Shown piece after piece: positions 32,201-44,467 of a stretch of DNA of 64,000 bases. Each line of letters starts with the position of its first letter. Position 1 is the first letter of the stretch. The notes under the pieces are model-generated. The model made no database searches and was not told the origin of the DNA. It saw only the letters and a program-made list of their open reading frames with translations. The stretch covers positions 89,762,401 to 89,826,400 of the forward strand of contig CM036162.1 in the NCBI GenBank assembly GCA_020631735.1. The letters run 5' to 3'. Source of the DNA: Saccharum officinarum. Taxonomy: Eukaryota > Streptophyta > Magnoliopsida > Poales > Poaceae. Made by a program: the position numbers and the translations under genes.

Positions 32201-35200
32201 CGGACAGAGCTCCACGCCTCTCGGGCAGATCACGCTACCTGTGCAATTTGGGACTCCAGACCATTTTCGCACCGACTACGTCAACTTCGTGGTCGCTGAT
32301 TTCGATGGCACCTACCATGCTATTCTTGGTCGACCGTCGCTTACCAAGTTCATGGCCATACCTCATTACAGGTATCTGGTGCTCAAGATGCCTACTGAGA
32401 AAGGAGTTTTAACCCTCAGGGGCAACGTATACGCAGCTTATACCTGCGAGGACGACAGCTTCAAAATAGCAGAGGCCCACGACCTCTCTATTCGCATGGC
32501 CGAGACCATCCTCGACGCTAAGAAGACCTCGGCCGACCACCTGGAGATCCCAGAGCTCGAGGCTCCGCGTAAGAACACCAGGTCCAAGGAGCACAAGACG
32601 ATCTAGTTGGTCGAGGGTGATCCCAGCAAAACAGTCCTCATCGAGGCCAACCTGGGTTCCAAATAGGAAGACGCGCTCGTTAGGTTCCTGAGGGGCAATG
32701 TGGATGTGTTTGCATGGAAACCTTCCGACATGCCCGGTGTACCTCGGAGCCTGATTGAGCACTCCTTAAATGTCAACAGCAAGGCCAAACCAATCAAGCA
32801 GAAGTTACGACATTTCGCTCGTGACAAAAAGGAGGCGATTAGGGTAGAAGTTACACGACTTTTGGCAGCCGGATTTATCAAAGAAGTATATCATCCGGAA
32901 TGGTTAGCCAACCCTGTTCTTGTATGCAAAAAGAATAATGAATGGAGAATGTGCGTTGATTACACTGATCTCAATAAACACTGCCCTAAGGACCCCTTTG
33001 GCTTACCTCGCATAGACGAGGTCGTAGATTCAACTGCCGGTTGCGAGCTGCTTTCCTTTCTCGATTGTTACTCTGGTTATCACCAGATCGCTCTCAAAAA
33101 GGACGACCAGATCAAGACGTCTTTTATCACGCCTTTCGGCGCCTACTGCTACACGACTATGTCGTTCGGGCTCAAAAACGCCGGTGCTACCTATCAACGC
33201 GCTATACAGGCCTGCCTCAACGACGAGATAAAAGATGGCCTCGTCGAGGCTTACGTCGACGATGTAGTTGTCAAAACCAAGGAAGCACATACCCTTGTTG
33301 ACAATCTGGAACGCACCTTCGCAGCCCTTAATACGTTCCAATGGAAATTAAACCCAAAGAAGTGCATTTTTGGTGTCCCTTCTAGCATATTGCTCAGCAA
33401 CGTCGTCAGTTACGACGGCATACGCCCTAACCCGGAGAAAGTCAAAGCTGTCTTAGACATGAAGCCCCCAAAAAAGGTGAAGGATGTCCAGAAGCTCACC
33501 AGCTACATGGCTGCTCTAAGCCATTTCATATCAAGATTAGGAGAAAAAGGACTATCGTTCTTCAAACTGCTCAAAGCATCCGAGAAATTTGAGTGGTCGG
33601 AGGAAGCAGACGCTGCCTTCACACAGCTGAAACAATACCTCACGTCACCTCCAGTACTTACTGCTCCCAGAGAAGACGAAACTCTCCTCCTTTACATTGC
33701 GGCAACCGATCGGGTGGTCTCGACTACAATGGTGGTCGAGCGCGACGAGCCGGGCCACGCTTACAAGGTACAACAGCCAATCTATTTCATTAGTGAGGTA
33801 CTCAACGAATCCAAGACCAGGTACCCGCAGATTCACAAACTGCTCTACGCCATACTGATAACATCCCGAAAGTTGAGACATTACTTCGACGGATATCGTG
33901 TGGTGGTCATGACCGAGTATCCTTTGGGGGACATCATTCGCAATAAGGATGCGAACGGACGCATTGTCAAATGGGCAATGGAGCTATGCCCCTTTTCCTT
34001 GGAATTCGCAAGCCGTACTACAATCAAGTCTCAGGCACTCGTCGATTTCATCGTCGAGTGGACAGACTTAAGCACGCCTGTCTCTCTGGGATCCAACGAA
34101 TCTTGGACGATGTACTTCGATGGTTCTCTCAATATTGACGGTGCGGGAGCAGGAGTTCTTTTCGTATCACCATCCAAGGAGCAGCTTCGGTATGTCTTCA
34201 GGATTTACTTCCCAGCATCCAATAATGCCGCCGAGTATGAAGCTTGCCTACATGGTCTACGCATTGTGGTTGAGCTTGGAGTTAAACGTCTCTATGTCTA
34301 AGGAGATTCGGCTCTGGTCATTAACCAACTCAACAAGGACTGGGACACGACCAGTGAAAAGATGGGCGCATATTGCAAGTCGATAAGAAATATGGAAGGC
34401 AGGTTCTATGGCATCGAGTACATACACGTGGTCCGGGACAAGAACCAAGCAGCAGATGCGTTGTCAAAGTTAGGATCCTCCCGAGCCAAAATCCCACATG
34501 GAGTATTCGTCCAAGACCTGCTCATGCCTTCCATTGAAGACGAAGATTCAACGACCGACAAAGTTTCAGAAAAGCAATTAGTGGCTACGGTTCTGGCGCC
34601 GAGCACAACTGAGCCGCTTCTGACCACTAATGAGCCGGACTGGAGAACACCCTTCATCAAGTACTTAACAGATGGTAGCGGTTATATTGATCGACTAGAA
34701 AATGAGCGCCTGATGCGTCGCAGTAAGCAGTATCTGCTCGTTGATGGCAAGTTATGGCGCAAAAATGCTAAGGAGGAAATCTTGATGAAGTGTGTAACCC
34801 AGGTGGAAGGTGAACATCTCCTAGACCAAATCCACTCTGGCTCCTGCGGCAACCACGCGGCCTCAAGAACACTGGTCGGTAAGGCTTTCCGAGCAGGTTT
34901 CTATTGGCCATCAGCAGTAGCCGACGCAGAGAAGCTAGTTCGCCGCTGCAAGGGTTGTTAGTTCTTCTCCAAGAGAATCCATGTGCCAGCACACAAGATC
35001 CAGATGATTCCAGCCTCTTGGCCTTTCGCATGCTGGGGACTGGACATGATCGGGCCTTTCAAACCGGCTCCAGGGAAATTTACATTCGTCTTTGTGCTAA
35101 TTGATAAATTTTCTAAGTGGATAGAATACATGCCTCTGGTACAGGCATCTTCAGAGAAAGCTATCACATTCCTCGACTAGGTCATCCACCGTTTCGGCGT

Positions 35201-35878
35201 GCCCAACAGCATCATTACCGATTTGGGTACTCAGTTCACCGGGAACGCTTTTTGGGACTTCTGCGATGAAAGGAGCATAGTTGTAAAATACGTCTCGGTG
35301 GCACACCCTAGAGCTAATGGACAAGTCGAGCGGGCAAATGGCATGATTTTGGACGCATTAAAGAAGAGGATGTACAGAGCAAACGATAAAACTCCTGGTA
35401 GATGGCTCAAGGAGCTACCAGCCGTGGTATGGGGCCTCCGAACTCAGCCTAGTCGTAACACCGGCGTCTCACCATACTTTATGGTTTACGGTGCTGAGGC
35501 AGTCCTCCCAATAGATATAGCTTTCAGATCAGCACGGGTAGAGAACTTTGATGAGGGCAAGGTTAAGGAAGCACGGGAGCTAGAAATCAACAGCGCAGAG
35601 GAGAAAAGGCTCGATTCTTGCGTACGCACAACCAAATACCTTACTGTTTTGCGCAGGTACTACAACAAGAACGTTAAAGAGCGTTTCTTCGTGGTCGGGG
35701 ATTTAGTACTAAAGTGGAAGATGAACTAGGCTGGCGTCCACAAACTCACAACCCCATGGGAGGGACCCTTCATGATCAAGGAAGTCACACGCCCAACATC
35801 TTACAGGTTAGCTCACCTGGACGGCACGGACGTACCAACTCGTGGCACATCGACAAGCTTAAACGTTTCTATGCTTAA
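29241..35878 (+). pseudogene. T1 gag-pol polyprotein, one frame broken by six stops and one frameshift
   Basis: From the first ATG (29241) one frame runs to the end of pol. N-terminal low-complexity region rich in Arg/Asp/His. Gag core at about 30890-31325 (ending …FVTGLRFHDALRDKLL). Cys/His motif CQLHPKSNHTMENC near 31665. Protease IDGGSSIDILF near 32090 (DGG form usual in Tat). RT with [14 protein letters not shown] (32957) and active site YVDDVVV (near 33252). RNase [19 protein letters not shown] (34111). Integrase HHCC region (34830-34960), LDMIGPF, ITDLGTQF and HPRANGQVERANG for the D,D,E triad. Stops at 32604, 32664, 34299, 34959, 35178 and 35727; a one-base loss near 35839 shifts the last residues. 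Five of six stops are TAG, as expected from CAG by C-to-T decay. Not functional as it stands. Confidence 0.9.
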
Positions 35879-36492
35879 TTAATGAGATATGTATTCAACT
35901 TACATTTTCGATTTACTTTAATAAAGCAATCATGATTTCTTCGACCACTCTAATGTGTCACTACGAATTTTATGGATATTCTGATTTAGCCAGTACAAGC
36001 TGACCACCACTCCTTCTACGGTTTTCGGAGCAGATCTTGTTTTCGGTTCCTCCCAACACGTGCACGAGATCCGTTCTCCACGTCGCGGGTGATCGGCAGG
36101 TCCTCCCTTGGTTTGACTTGTCCATGTCCACGTGTGCACAGGTCATGTTACCTCACACTCCGACCACATGCCAACCAAGGGCTGCACAAAACCTTCGGGA
36201 CGATGTGATGAGCAAAACGGTACAACTAAACTGAACGTTAACATGTTCCTACTTAGTTACACCAACACAAAAAAAAATCAAGCTTAAACACGTTTTGTAT
36301 AAAGCAAACAAGCTTATAATGATATACAGTTACGTTATTACAAGCTTACCTGAAGAGGCTCAAGTTTACAATAACACAACTATGTCCTCCTTCTACAGCT
36401 CTAAGCCTATTACATTGGCTGGTTGGAGAGCAGGGCATTTACTGTTCGTCGTCTCTAATACCCTACTCGAGTCTCGGGGACTCTTGAGCTAG
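35879..36492. other. T1 spacer between pol and the antisense gene
   Basis: Non-coding, AT-rich. Lies tail to tail between the ends of the sense and antisense genes, so it would hold both 3' UTRs. No terminator motif assigned. Confidence 0.5.
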
Positions 36493-39400
36493 TCAAGCTG
36501 AAGGGGATGGCCCCACCGGTGCCTGGCTGGTCGAGACCGCAGGCTTCGTTGGTTGGCTTGCAGCTGATGACATTTCTAGCTGGTTTGTCGACGGCGTACC
36601 CTGTACAGGTGCTGTCCCACCTCCGCACAGGTTAATATCGCCAATTATCTTTGAAGACAATTCCAGCTGGGTCGTTCGAAGCTCCTCGGCCTTGTTTGGG
36701 TCTACCTCCTTCGGGTACCCAGCCTCCAAGCGTTTGAGATCGATCAGGGGGTAGTGAGCACGCACCATGCTCAGCACATGGGCACCCGTGTACTCACTCG
36801 CCTCCTTCACGAAGTCTTGGAACCATCCCCATGCTTTCTTGCATCTCTCGACCAGTCCGAGCTGGGGCATCTTTAGCTCTTCTTCTGTGAGCGCCGGGTC
36901 GATAAGGTCGAGGATGGGCACAATGCCAGTTGCCATTTCTTGGCACCGCTTTTTCCACATGTCCCGCTCCTCGGTGGTTTTAAGGCATTGTGCTTTCAAG
37001 TCGTCACGTTCCTTGATCACGGCCTCCAGGTGCTTCTTGGCATTGACTTTCAAAACTGAAAATAGTACAAGACATCAAACGTGATGACACGGCAAGGCAA
37101 GGTGGGCAATAGAATGAGAAAGGGGGTCTGGAGTGCTTACTTTTCAGGTCATCTTTCATTTTGTTATTTTGGTTTTGGAGTTCCGACTGGCTGCGTGCCA
37201 GTTTCTCATTGTCCTCCTTTAGGTAATCGCATTCTGCAAGCACACGGCTGTTTTCCCCCTGGAGGCGGGTCACTTCAGCTTCTAAACCTGCATTACAGCT
37301 ATTACTGCAAAGAACAAATTAACACAAGTCCTACACTTGTTATGATACGGTGAAAACTTACCTGTTTTCTCCTGCTCTTTGCGTTGAAGTTGGCCGACCA
37401 GATCTTGGTTTTGTGCTTCTCGGTTTGTCCTCTCCTGGTTGGCGGTTTCAAGTTGGTGCCGTAGGCGTTCCACTTCAGCCGTCAGCTCCTTATTGGCCGT
37501 CGTGATTCCTTCTATCTGGTCGAAGCACCGTTTTCGGAATCTTGCAGTTTTCATCAAGTCCTGCATACAGACAAGCTACGTCAAATAGTTCGACTATACA
37601 ACAGGGTCAGGGGCTCAAACCAAATATACCTAGACTTCCGTCACCAGACGCTTGGCCGCCCGTTCGACTCTTAAGGTCTCTTCGATTTCTGGGATTTCTT
37701 CGTGCATGACCCATTCGTCGTTCCGATAGCGTGACACATATACATGTTGTCGCCTATCTTGGGGACGGTCCAGGATTTCTTCCACTTCATCCTCTTCAGC
37801 CTCCTGTTCGGGAGGCGGCACTGGTCTGGAGTTTGCAGACTCCACTAGGGCTTTCCCACGAGCCGTCACGTCAGCAACCATGTTCTGGACAACTTCTGGC
37901 TGCTGCTCTTCGGCTAGATTCAGCTCCCTTGGCGCCGTGGTATCCGCCTCAGCAGGGTTCGTGCTTGGAGCACTCGTATTCTGTTCGGTTGTTTTCTCGA
38001 CCAGCTGCTCGGGGACTGGCGTCTGGTTGTCCACCTGCTGAGGTTCAAGCGGAGTCCCTGCTACGGGCTCCTCCATGACTGATTGCTGAGCAGCTTGTCC
38101 CGCTGTTGTCGGTGAGGACATTCCGCACCCAGCTAGCTGGTCGGGGCTTTCGGTGGAGGCCGATCTAATGAACTCAGAGACAAATTAAGAAGATAATAGC
38201 ATCCAATGCAAAATGCAAGGCTTACATCAAACAAAATACTTACAGTTTCGACTTGCGGAAGGATGTGGCAAAGGAACGTCTCCTCGACCGCCCCTGCTCC
38301 GCTTGCTCGGCAGTTTCCACCGGGACTTGTTCAATCCCTGGTATGGGCGTCGGAGTATGGTGTGGCAAGTTTCCTTCGTCTGTCCTCTGTGCATCAGTGG
38401 TTGGTGCTGTGACCACTGCTGGCCTAGAGGTGCCACCCTGCTCCGTCGGTTCTACTTGTCTTCTCCTCTTTTTGGGGACGAGCCGGAAGATGTCCGCATC
38501 CTATGCTTCGTCGTCCGACAAAGGAAAGATGGCTTGACATCGTTTGACAGCAGCCGGACGCTTGCCAGCGGCTCTGGTCAAGGACTCTTCAACGGTCTCG
38601 AATACCGCCCGGTTAATGTCGTCGGTCCTAGCGCTGGTATGGGTGGCTGGGCCGGTAGGTTGCGACCATTCTACACCAGGGGGAGGCGACACGAATACTT
38701 CTGCCCGGTCATGGCCATTACACTGAGACACAAAATAAAGGAAAAGACAACTATTTTCTTGATATAACATGACTCTACAGTTAAAAGGAGGCGTCATTTA
38801 CCTTTGGGGGAAGTCGAGTCAGTTTGAAGGCGTGTTCGATGGCGTTCAGTACAACATAATTTGGATCGGCCAAATTGAACAGCTCTCCAATCCTGGCCTT
38901 GATCTCCGTCTTGTCGAGTGGCTCTTTTCTGGTCCTTGTCGGATCCGCGCTCCCTTGGTATTCGAAGCCAGGATGAATCCTTTTCTGGCATGGCTGAATT
39001 CGTCGGCTAATGAAGTTTCCGACCACGCTTGGGCCATCAAGCCTTCTCCATGGGATCATCTCGAGCAGTTCGGTGATCTGTTCCAGGTTTTCGGGTTTTT
39101 CTGACCAGCTATTTTTCTTCTTTGGAATTAGCCCCACGTCGCACAGAGTGATGGTGTTCGGCTCTTCACGGATGTAGAACCATTTCTTGTACCACTCGTC
39201 CAAAGAAGTGTTCCACGGACAGTGCAGGTATTGCGCCTTCATGCCGTCATGCAGGTTCAGGTATACGCCTCCGGCGATCTTTGAGCCACCGCTTCCTTTT
39301 TTCCGAAGACAGAACAGGTGGCGAAAGAGGTCGAAATGGGGCTGGAAGCCACCATACGCCTCACAGAGATGGATGAAGGTAGAGACGAGAAGAATCGAGT

Positions 39401-39686
39401 TGGGATGCAGATTGCAAATCCCAATCTCGTAGTACAAGCAGAGACCTTGAAGGAAAGGGTGTACTGGAATCCCGAAACCCCGTTTGAAGAAATCTTCGAA
39501 AACCACGATCTCACCTAGTTGTGGATCAGGGAAGCTTTCTCCTTCCGGTGCGTGCCATCCAGTGAGGGCTTTGTTGTGGAGCACTCCCATGGCGACAAGG
39601 TCTTCGATGGTGTGCTCGTTGCTTCGAGACTTCCACCACTCCTTCGTCATGATTTCGCTTTTCTTCTGGGCGTTTTTTCTCGCCAT
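36493..39686 (-). CDS. T1 antisense gene: six exons, PF04195-like domain plus coiled coils
   Basis: Exons (minus): 39686-38802, 38722-38244, 38164-37630, 37560-37362, 37287-37141, 37055-36493. Every intron has GT…AG with good context (for example CCAAAG|GTAAATG, ACAG|GTAAGTTT, AAAA|GTAAGCAC; acceptors TGTCTCAG, TATGCAG, ATTTTCAG), and all five junctions keep frame. Exon 1 starts at ATG 39686 (MARKNAQKK) and holds VVFEDFFKRGFGIPVHPFLQ and NLHPNSILLVSTFIHLCEAY, which I recognise as the plant 'putative gypsy type transposon' family PF04195. Exon 3 is acidic and Pro/Glu-rich; exons 4-6 are coiled coil, then a C-terminal domain with a KAWGWFQDFVKEASEY motif. Two in-frame TAGs (38501-38503 and the last codon of exon 3, 37630-37632) damage this copy. 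Antisense ORFs are known in Tat elements; their role is unknown. A minus-strand TATA-like TATTTATAATATA lies at about 39834-39848. Confidence 0.8.
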
Positions 39687-40575
39687 TACGCGAAGTTTGC
39701 TAAGGAGGTGGATGCGATGGCAAGGGGATTTTGGCACTGTTTATCGGAGAAATAGGGTTTGGTAAGAGGAAGACGAAGATGAAGGTGGCGGCGGCGAATG
39801 ACGATGGGGAACGGTGACTGTAAGTTGCCAGATCTATATTATAAATAACAAAGAGTACCGTCGTTTCGCCTGCCCGAGATTCTTGGGAGACGTGCGCACG
39901 CGTGACGGATGGATTTTTCACACCACCTCGAGATCTACGCCAATAAATGCGCTCCTTCGTCACCAGTGAACACAGTTCGGTCAGCGAGCTCATGCTTCAG
40001 GGACTGCCTCGATCACTCTCCGACCATGGCTCGGGGACTTCGTCGATCACTCTCCGACCACGGCTCGGGGACTTTGCATCTCAACTACATGCGACTGGCG
40101 ACTCGCATACAGTTGGGATATTCTTTCTCGTTTAGACCTTGCTAAAAGGCTCATACCTCGCCTTCCAGCAAGCTCGAGGACTACATTGGTACGATGCACC
40201 TGCCGGTGCATCTCGTATCGCCTGTACGACGGTTGGATTCTCAATTTAACTAGGAATTCTTTTTAGACCCTGGCACCACGTGCCTATGTCACCTACTACC
40301 AGGCTCGGGGACTAAGTGGGCACACTTCACCTCGCGGTGAATGTGCTTATTTTTCGACCACTATGCCTCTGATGATCAAAGATGCTACGCTTCAAGACGC
40401 ACTTACATTTCTTTTTAGAAATACAAGTGGGCACACTTCCCGGGACAAAAATCTTTTTCTTTTTTCTTAAGAGCACCATACATTCTTCGGACAACCTACT
40501 TCTCCGGTGATGACGGTGGTTGGAGAAGGTTAAAATGGTGTGTCGCAGCATAATACATGATGCTCGGGGACTAGC
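39687..40575 (-). promoter_or_regulatory. Candidate promoter region of the T1 antisense gene, then PPT
   Basis: Between the antisense start codon and the 3' LTR. TATTTATAATATA (minus, about 39834-39848) lies roughly 150 bp upstream of ATG 39686. The part 39990-40575 has repeated 'ggctcggggactt' words and ends in the PPT CTCGGGGACTAGC. Confidence 0.45.
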
Positions 40576-41048
40576 TGTGGGGGTATTAACCCCTATACCC
40601 CTACGGCTAAGCTTGGGCTAGCCTGGATCGATGGTTTCAGTCCACTCAAAAGGTGATGTGCGGCCCAGTTAACCTGATCGGAGTCCTGCACAAGGAATCA
40701 AGACAGATTTGGTGACCAAGCAGGATCCTGGTCGGTTAGAATAGGAATCCTTATCCGGCCACATATGGCAATTGTAACTGACTAGGATTAGTTTCCAGAT
40801 CTGTAACCCTGCCCCCCGGACTATATAAGGCGGGCAGGGAACCCCTCTAAAAAACATCTCTCATTGACATACCACAATACAAATCAGACGCAGGACGTAG
40901 GTATTACGCCTTCTTGGTGGCTGAACCTGGATAAAACTTCGTGTCTGTCTTGCATCACCATCTTGTTTGGAGCTTGCGCATCTGTCTGCCGATAATCTAC
41001 TACCTTAGGCATACCCCTAGGTAGACTGCCGACCATATTTCGTCGACA
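40576..41048 (+). repeat. 3' LTR of T1
   Basis: 473 bp, collinear with 28721-29192. Ends TTTCGTCGACA. Confidence 0.9.
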
Positions 41049-43945
41049 ACGCGTGCACACATCGTTAGGCCTAGCCACTGACCGTTTTGCTCACCAAGGG
41101 CCAGTGAACGCCGAAGGCGGCGCGTCACGAGACATGCTCGCCATGGCTAAAGCTCGCCATGGCAAGGTCATGTTCTCGCCGTGATAACGCGGTAGAGATG
41201 GGAGGAAGAGAGCTACCGGATTCGCCTTGGCGAAGGACACACCATGCGCACCTTGAAGAGAAGGAGGGATCCCCGGAGGCCTGTCTGGCGGTGTTCCGCC
41301 TAGTCAGAGCCGTCGAGCCGCCACCACCGCGGAAGGTCCTGTTGGAGCCCAATTTCATCGTTTTGACCCCACCTTCGTACTCCTTTTGCGGCCGCAAAAC
41401 GGTAGGAGACCTTATCACCCGAGCCAAGTCACCGTGGAGGCCTTGCCGCCGCTCACCGCACTGGTCGAGCCGCCACCGCCATGAACAAGCCCCCTAGACA
41501 CTCCAATCCGCACTGTTGACCCCTCTAATGAGTTCCATGAGACCACACGGTGCCCTCGGGCCTACGAATTTTGCCCTTGAGCCCTCAGAGTGTGAGCTCG
41601 GCTGCTCGCCGCCGGTGAGAGCGCGGCCAGAAAAAGGAAGCAAGGGAAGAGGAGCAGAGAGGCGACTAGGTGCCTTCGGTGCAGCTGGTGCACAAGGGCC
41701 AGAGAAGGGAAGGGGGAGAGATGGACCTTGTCCACGATGAGCCTAGCCAAGAGGTCCATGGACCATCCCTGCGAGACCACCATGAGCCGAGCGCACGAAC
41801 CCGCAGACCTTTTGAAATCCAGAGCGCGACGTGGCACAGCCAGGAGCTGGCATGTGTCCGGGCCGGCCCGGCTCAGACCGGCCCAACCCGGCCCGTATCC
41901 ATCCCTGACCCAGCCCACCAAGGCCCGGTCTCGGCCCGGTCAGCGTTGACCATTGACCGTTGACCAGTCAACGGGACCCACATGTCAGTGACTCACTCTG
42001 TTTCGGCTAATCAGAGCTTGACACGTGTCACTGCCTGAAATTTTCTTTTCCTTTTTCTTTTCCAGAAAATCATTTAATCTTTAGAAATTCATAACTAATT
42101 CATTTTAACTCGGAAAAATACCAAACCAGTTTCTAAATTTTTCTAAAAAGGAGCTCACCATCTTAGGCTTATGTTTGAGTGCATTTGGATCTTTTGAATT
42201 TCTATTGCTTCTTTGTGCACCTCTATAGGAGTTGTTAATATGGCTCTACGTTACGTTTAACAGAGCTGGAGGACCTGCCGACTGAGGAGTACGACCCCGA
42301 CTACACCGAGGACTTGGGTGATGACCTGCCAGGTGCCACGCCCCACCTATCTCCATAGAACCTATTAAGCATGCAAATATAGAATTGCTAGCGCTTTACT
42401 TTTTGTACATTATTATTGATGATAGGTTGCATGGTAGATGCTTTACTTTGAGCCCTTTACCTTGTCATAACTTTACTCCTGCTCACCCTGCTGTTAGGCT
42501 AGATGCTCGCATGTTACATATTACTGCTTTTACCCTTACTCGCATTATATCTGTGATGTGATGCCGGTGAGTGAGAGGCATATATGTGTAAGGCACATAG
42601 TGCCGAGAACTTGATAAACCTGACTAAAGAACTGGGGAGATCTTGGCGTGCGTCTTGGGTGAGTGGTGAGGGTTGAGTCGATCAAACAGGATCCGACGAC
42701 GAGTCTTTGGGGCAAGTCTTGCTGGAGGGGTGCGATCTGGGCATCCCTCACGAGAGATACCTGTGGCGGGTATATTTGGGAGGTGAACTGGGGTGTTGGT
42801 TATCCCTGGTGGAGGTGCTGTCGTGGCACGGGGAAGACGGTGTCTCTCCCTTGAGAAGATATCCTGTCTGGTCACCCTAAGGACTGGTATGTCTTGAGAA
42901 CCGGAACCATGGGACCTTCGTGCACACCACTCGCTCCCGATGGGTGGGAGACGATTACCCGACTAACTAGGGCAGTACCACTACTACTAGGTTGGAAGGT
43001 GATAGTGTAGGGAGGTATGGGCATAGGGACCCACACCCTCCTAAGACAGCGTAGTGACCTTGGGGGACCGGTACTACGTCTCACAGTCTTAGCGTTTTGG
43101 TGGATGCCAGGGTGGCCCAGGGCTGAGTGGTAGGGTGGTATTGTACCGGTTGGAAGGCAGTCAGAATCAGTCTAGACAAGCCGGATCGTCGAGGATGGCA
43201 ATCTTGTGGATTACCAGGTGTACATGCTCTGCAGAGTTGATCAATCTATATGTATAGCCGCGTCCACGGATATGGACATTCCCATGACCTACGCTTCACT
43301 TGATTAGATGAGAGGAGTCCTTTCTACCTTTCCCCCGGGTTTTGTGTTGGATTCCGGCTTTGGCCATTGAGACGAGATCTGAGCGGGAGTCAATCTTGTC
43401 GCCTCGAGAGAGAGTGAGATGAGATGTGTTGTATGTGATGGGATTGGGAAAATGTGTGACTAAGATGAGTTAAAAACTGAGGAATATCTTATAAAAATAT
43501 TAACTACTTGCTTAGGAAACCCACAGCCTAAGTAGGTCTCTTTCTACTTCCCTCAATGCATTTCACTTTCCACAAAGCATTGCAAGCATAGGATGGGCGA
43601 TGCGTGGCTAGTACCAAGTGTACTGATAGATTTTTGACAGGTTCTAAGCCTGAGTACGACTACGAGGGCGATGATTGGGAGAATTAGAGGGTCTGTTCTA
43701 CGCTCAAGCTGGTTCTAGAAGATCTTTTTCCGCTGCTATCTACGTCGAATGCTGTTCCGGATGCTTGTGTGAGTGTGTTCCGCCCTGCGAGGCGAAGAGA
43801 ATAAATTATGTAAAACTCTCTATTGTACTCTGATATTTGTGCATGACTTTATGTATCGTTGAGATTTGGGTAAATTAACGGAATGTTTCGTCATTTTACA
43901 CTTTGTTTCTGTGGATTTCCCTTCGTGGAAATCAAGGACATTTCA
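41049..43945 (+). mobile_element. 5' LTR of Tekay-like element A, second part
   Basis: Resumes after T1. GC-rich to about 41990, then AT-rich. Ends GTGGAAATCAAGGACATTTCA directly before a PBS, the standard end of grass Tekay LTRs. Contains two short in-frame exons (42264-42332, 43641-43687). Confidence 0.75.
42264..43687 (+). CDS. LTR-internal acidic peptide gene of element A, last two exons
   Basis: Exon 42264-42332 (acceptor GTTTAACAG; donor CTGCCAG|GTGCC) reads ELEDLPTEEYDPDYTEDL and on. The last exon starts at 43641 (acceptor TTTTTGACAG) and reads SKPEYDYEGDDWEN, then TAG (43685-43687). The junction is in frame, with the same intron phase as the equivalent exons in element B. Upstream exons would include the GC-rich segment ending at 28600, now separated from these by T1. 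The whole unit lies inside the LTR, 3' of its TATA box. Product unknown, strongly acidic. Confidence 0.5.
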
Positions 43946-43947
43946 GT

Positions 43948-43960
43948 TGGTACCAGAGAC
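43948..43960 (+). other. Primer-binding site of element A
   Basis: TGGTACCAGAGAC, close to the initiator-Met PBS TGGTATCAGAGC, two bases after the LTR end. Confidence 0.7.
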
Positions 43961-44277
43961 ATGCTGACCCTAGGACGGACCCATAGGATTGGACAATAGT
44001 TTTAGGGAAGATCTTGACACTTTCGATTATATTACCGACTGTGCTGCATTTTCGTGCACGGCTTATCGCATTTTCACACTCTCTTACCTATATTTCATTC
44101 TACCTTACCTATCATATCGCTCCGTTCCACCCTGAATCACCCTGTTTCACTTAAGAATTCATCAAGTATCACTCTGAGTTACAGTGATTCGCCTTGTCTT
44201 ACCAAGTTTCACTCTGAAATACTCGAGTTACTACATGCACAACAAGGTACTGACTCCGTCTTACGGTTAATTTGCAG

Positions 44278-44467
44278 ATGGCCCCTGTTGCCGAGCTCCC
44301 TGTGGATGGACTGGCCTACCGTGGGTTCACCATGATCCTGTATGACGTGCTGGACTCACTAGGCATTCCCACAGAGCAGATCAAGTACGTGTGCCAGGGT
44401 GAGCCTGGACCCGATGGGTTCAAGGGCCACATCGTGGTCCACCTCAAGGTCCCCACCAGCGAGTTCG
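44278..44467 (+). CDS. Element A accessory ORF (DGLAYRGF type), cut by element B
   Basis: Starts ATG right after an acceptor-like AG (TTAATTTGCAG|ATG). Reads MAPVAELPVDGLAYRGFTMI… for 63 codons, and is then interrupted at 44468 by the end of the B LTR, which supplies TAA. This small protein type (DGLAYRGF, LYDVLDSLG) is familiar from LTR-element ORFs in grass genomes, but I know no function for it. It occupies the place between PBS and gag that the H3-tail ORF has in element B. The remainder of A should lie beyond B's other end, in or past the second gap. Confidence 0.6.

Larger units (their letters stand above)
28721..41048 (+). mobile_element. Tat-lineage Gypsy element T1, complete, 12.3 kb
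   Basis: LTRs 28721-29192 (472 bp) and 40576-41048 (473 bp), both TGTGGGGGTATTAA…ACA, differing at about 12 substitutions and one indel, nearly all transitions. PBS TGGCGCGCCAGGTAGGGG at 29194-29211; PPT-like CTCGGGGACTAGC just before 40576. Gag-pol on the plus strand (29241-35878), then an antisense multi-exon gene (39686-36493), the layout known for Tat elements (Grande, RIRE2, Cinful relatives). Flanks ACGTG and ACGCG (28716-28720, 41049-41053) fit a TSD with one C-to-T change. Inserted in the LTR of element A. Confidence 0.92.
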
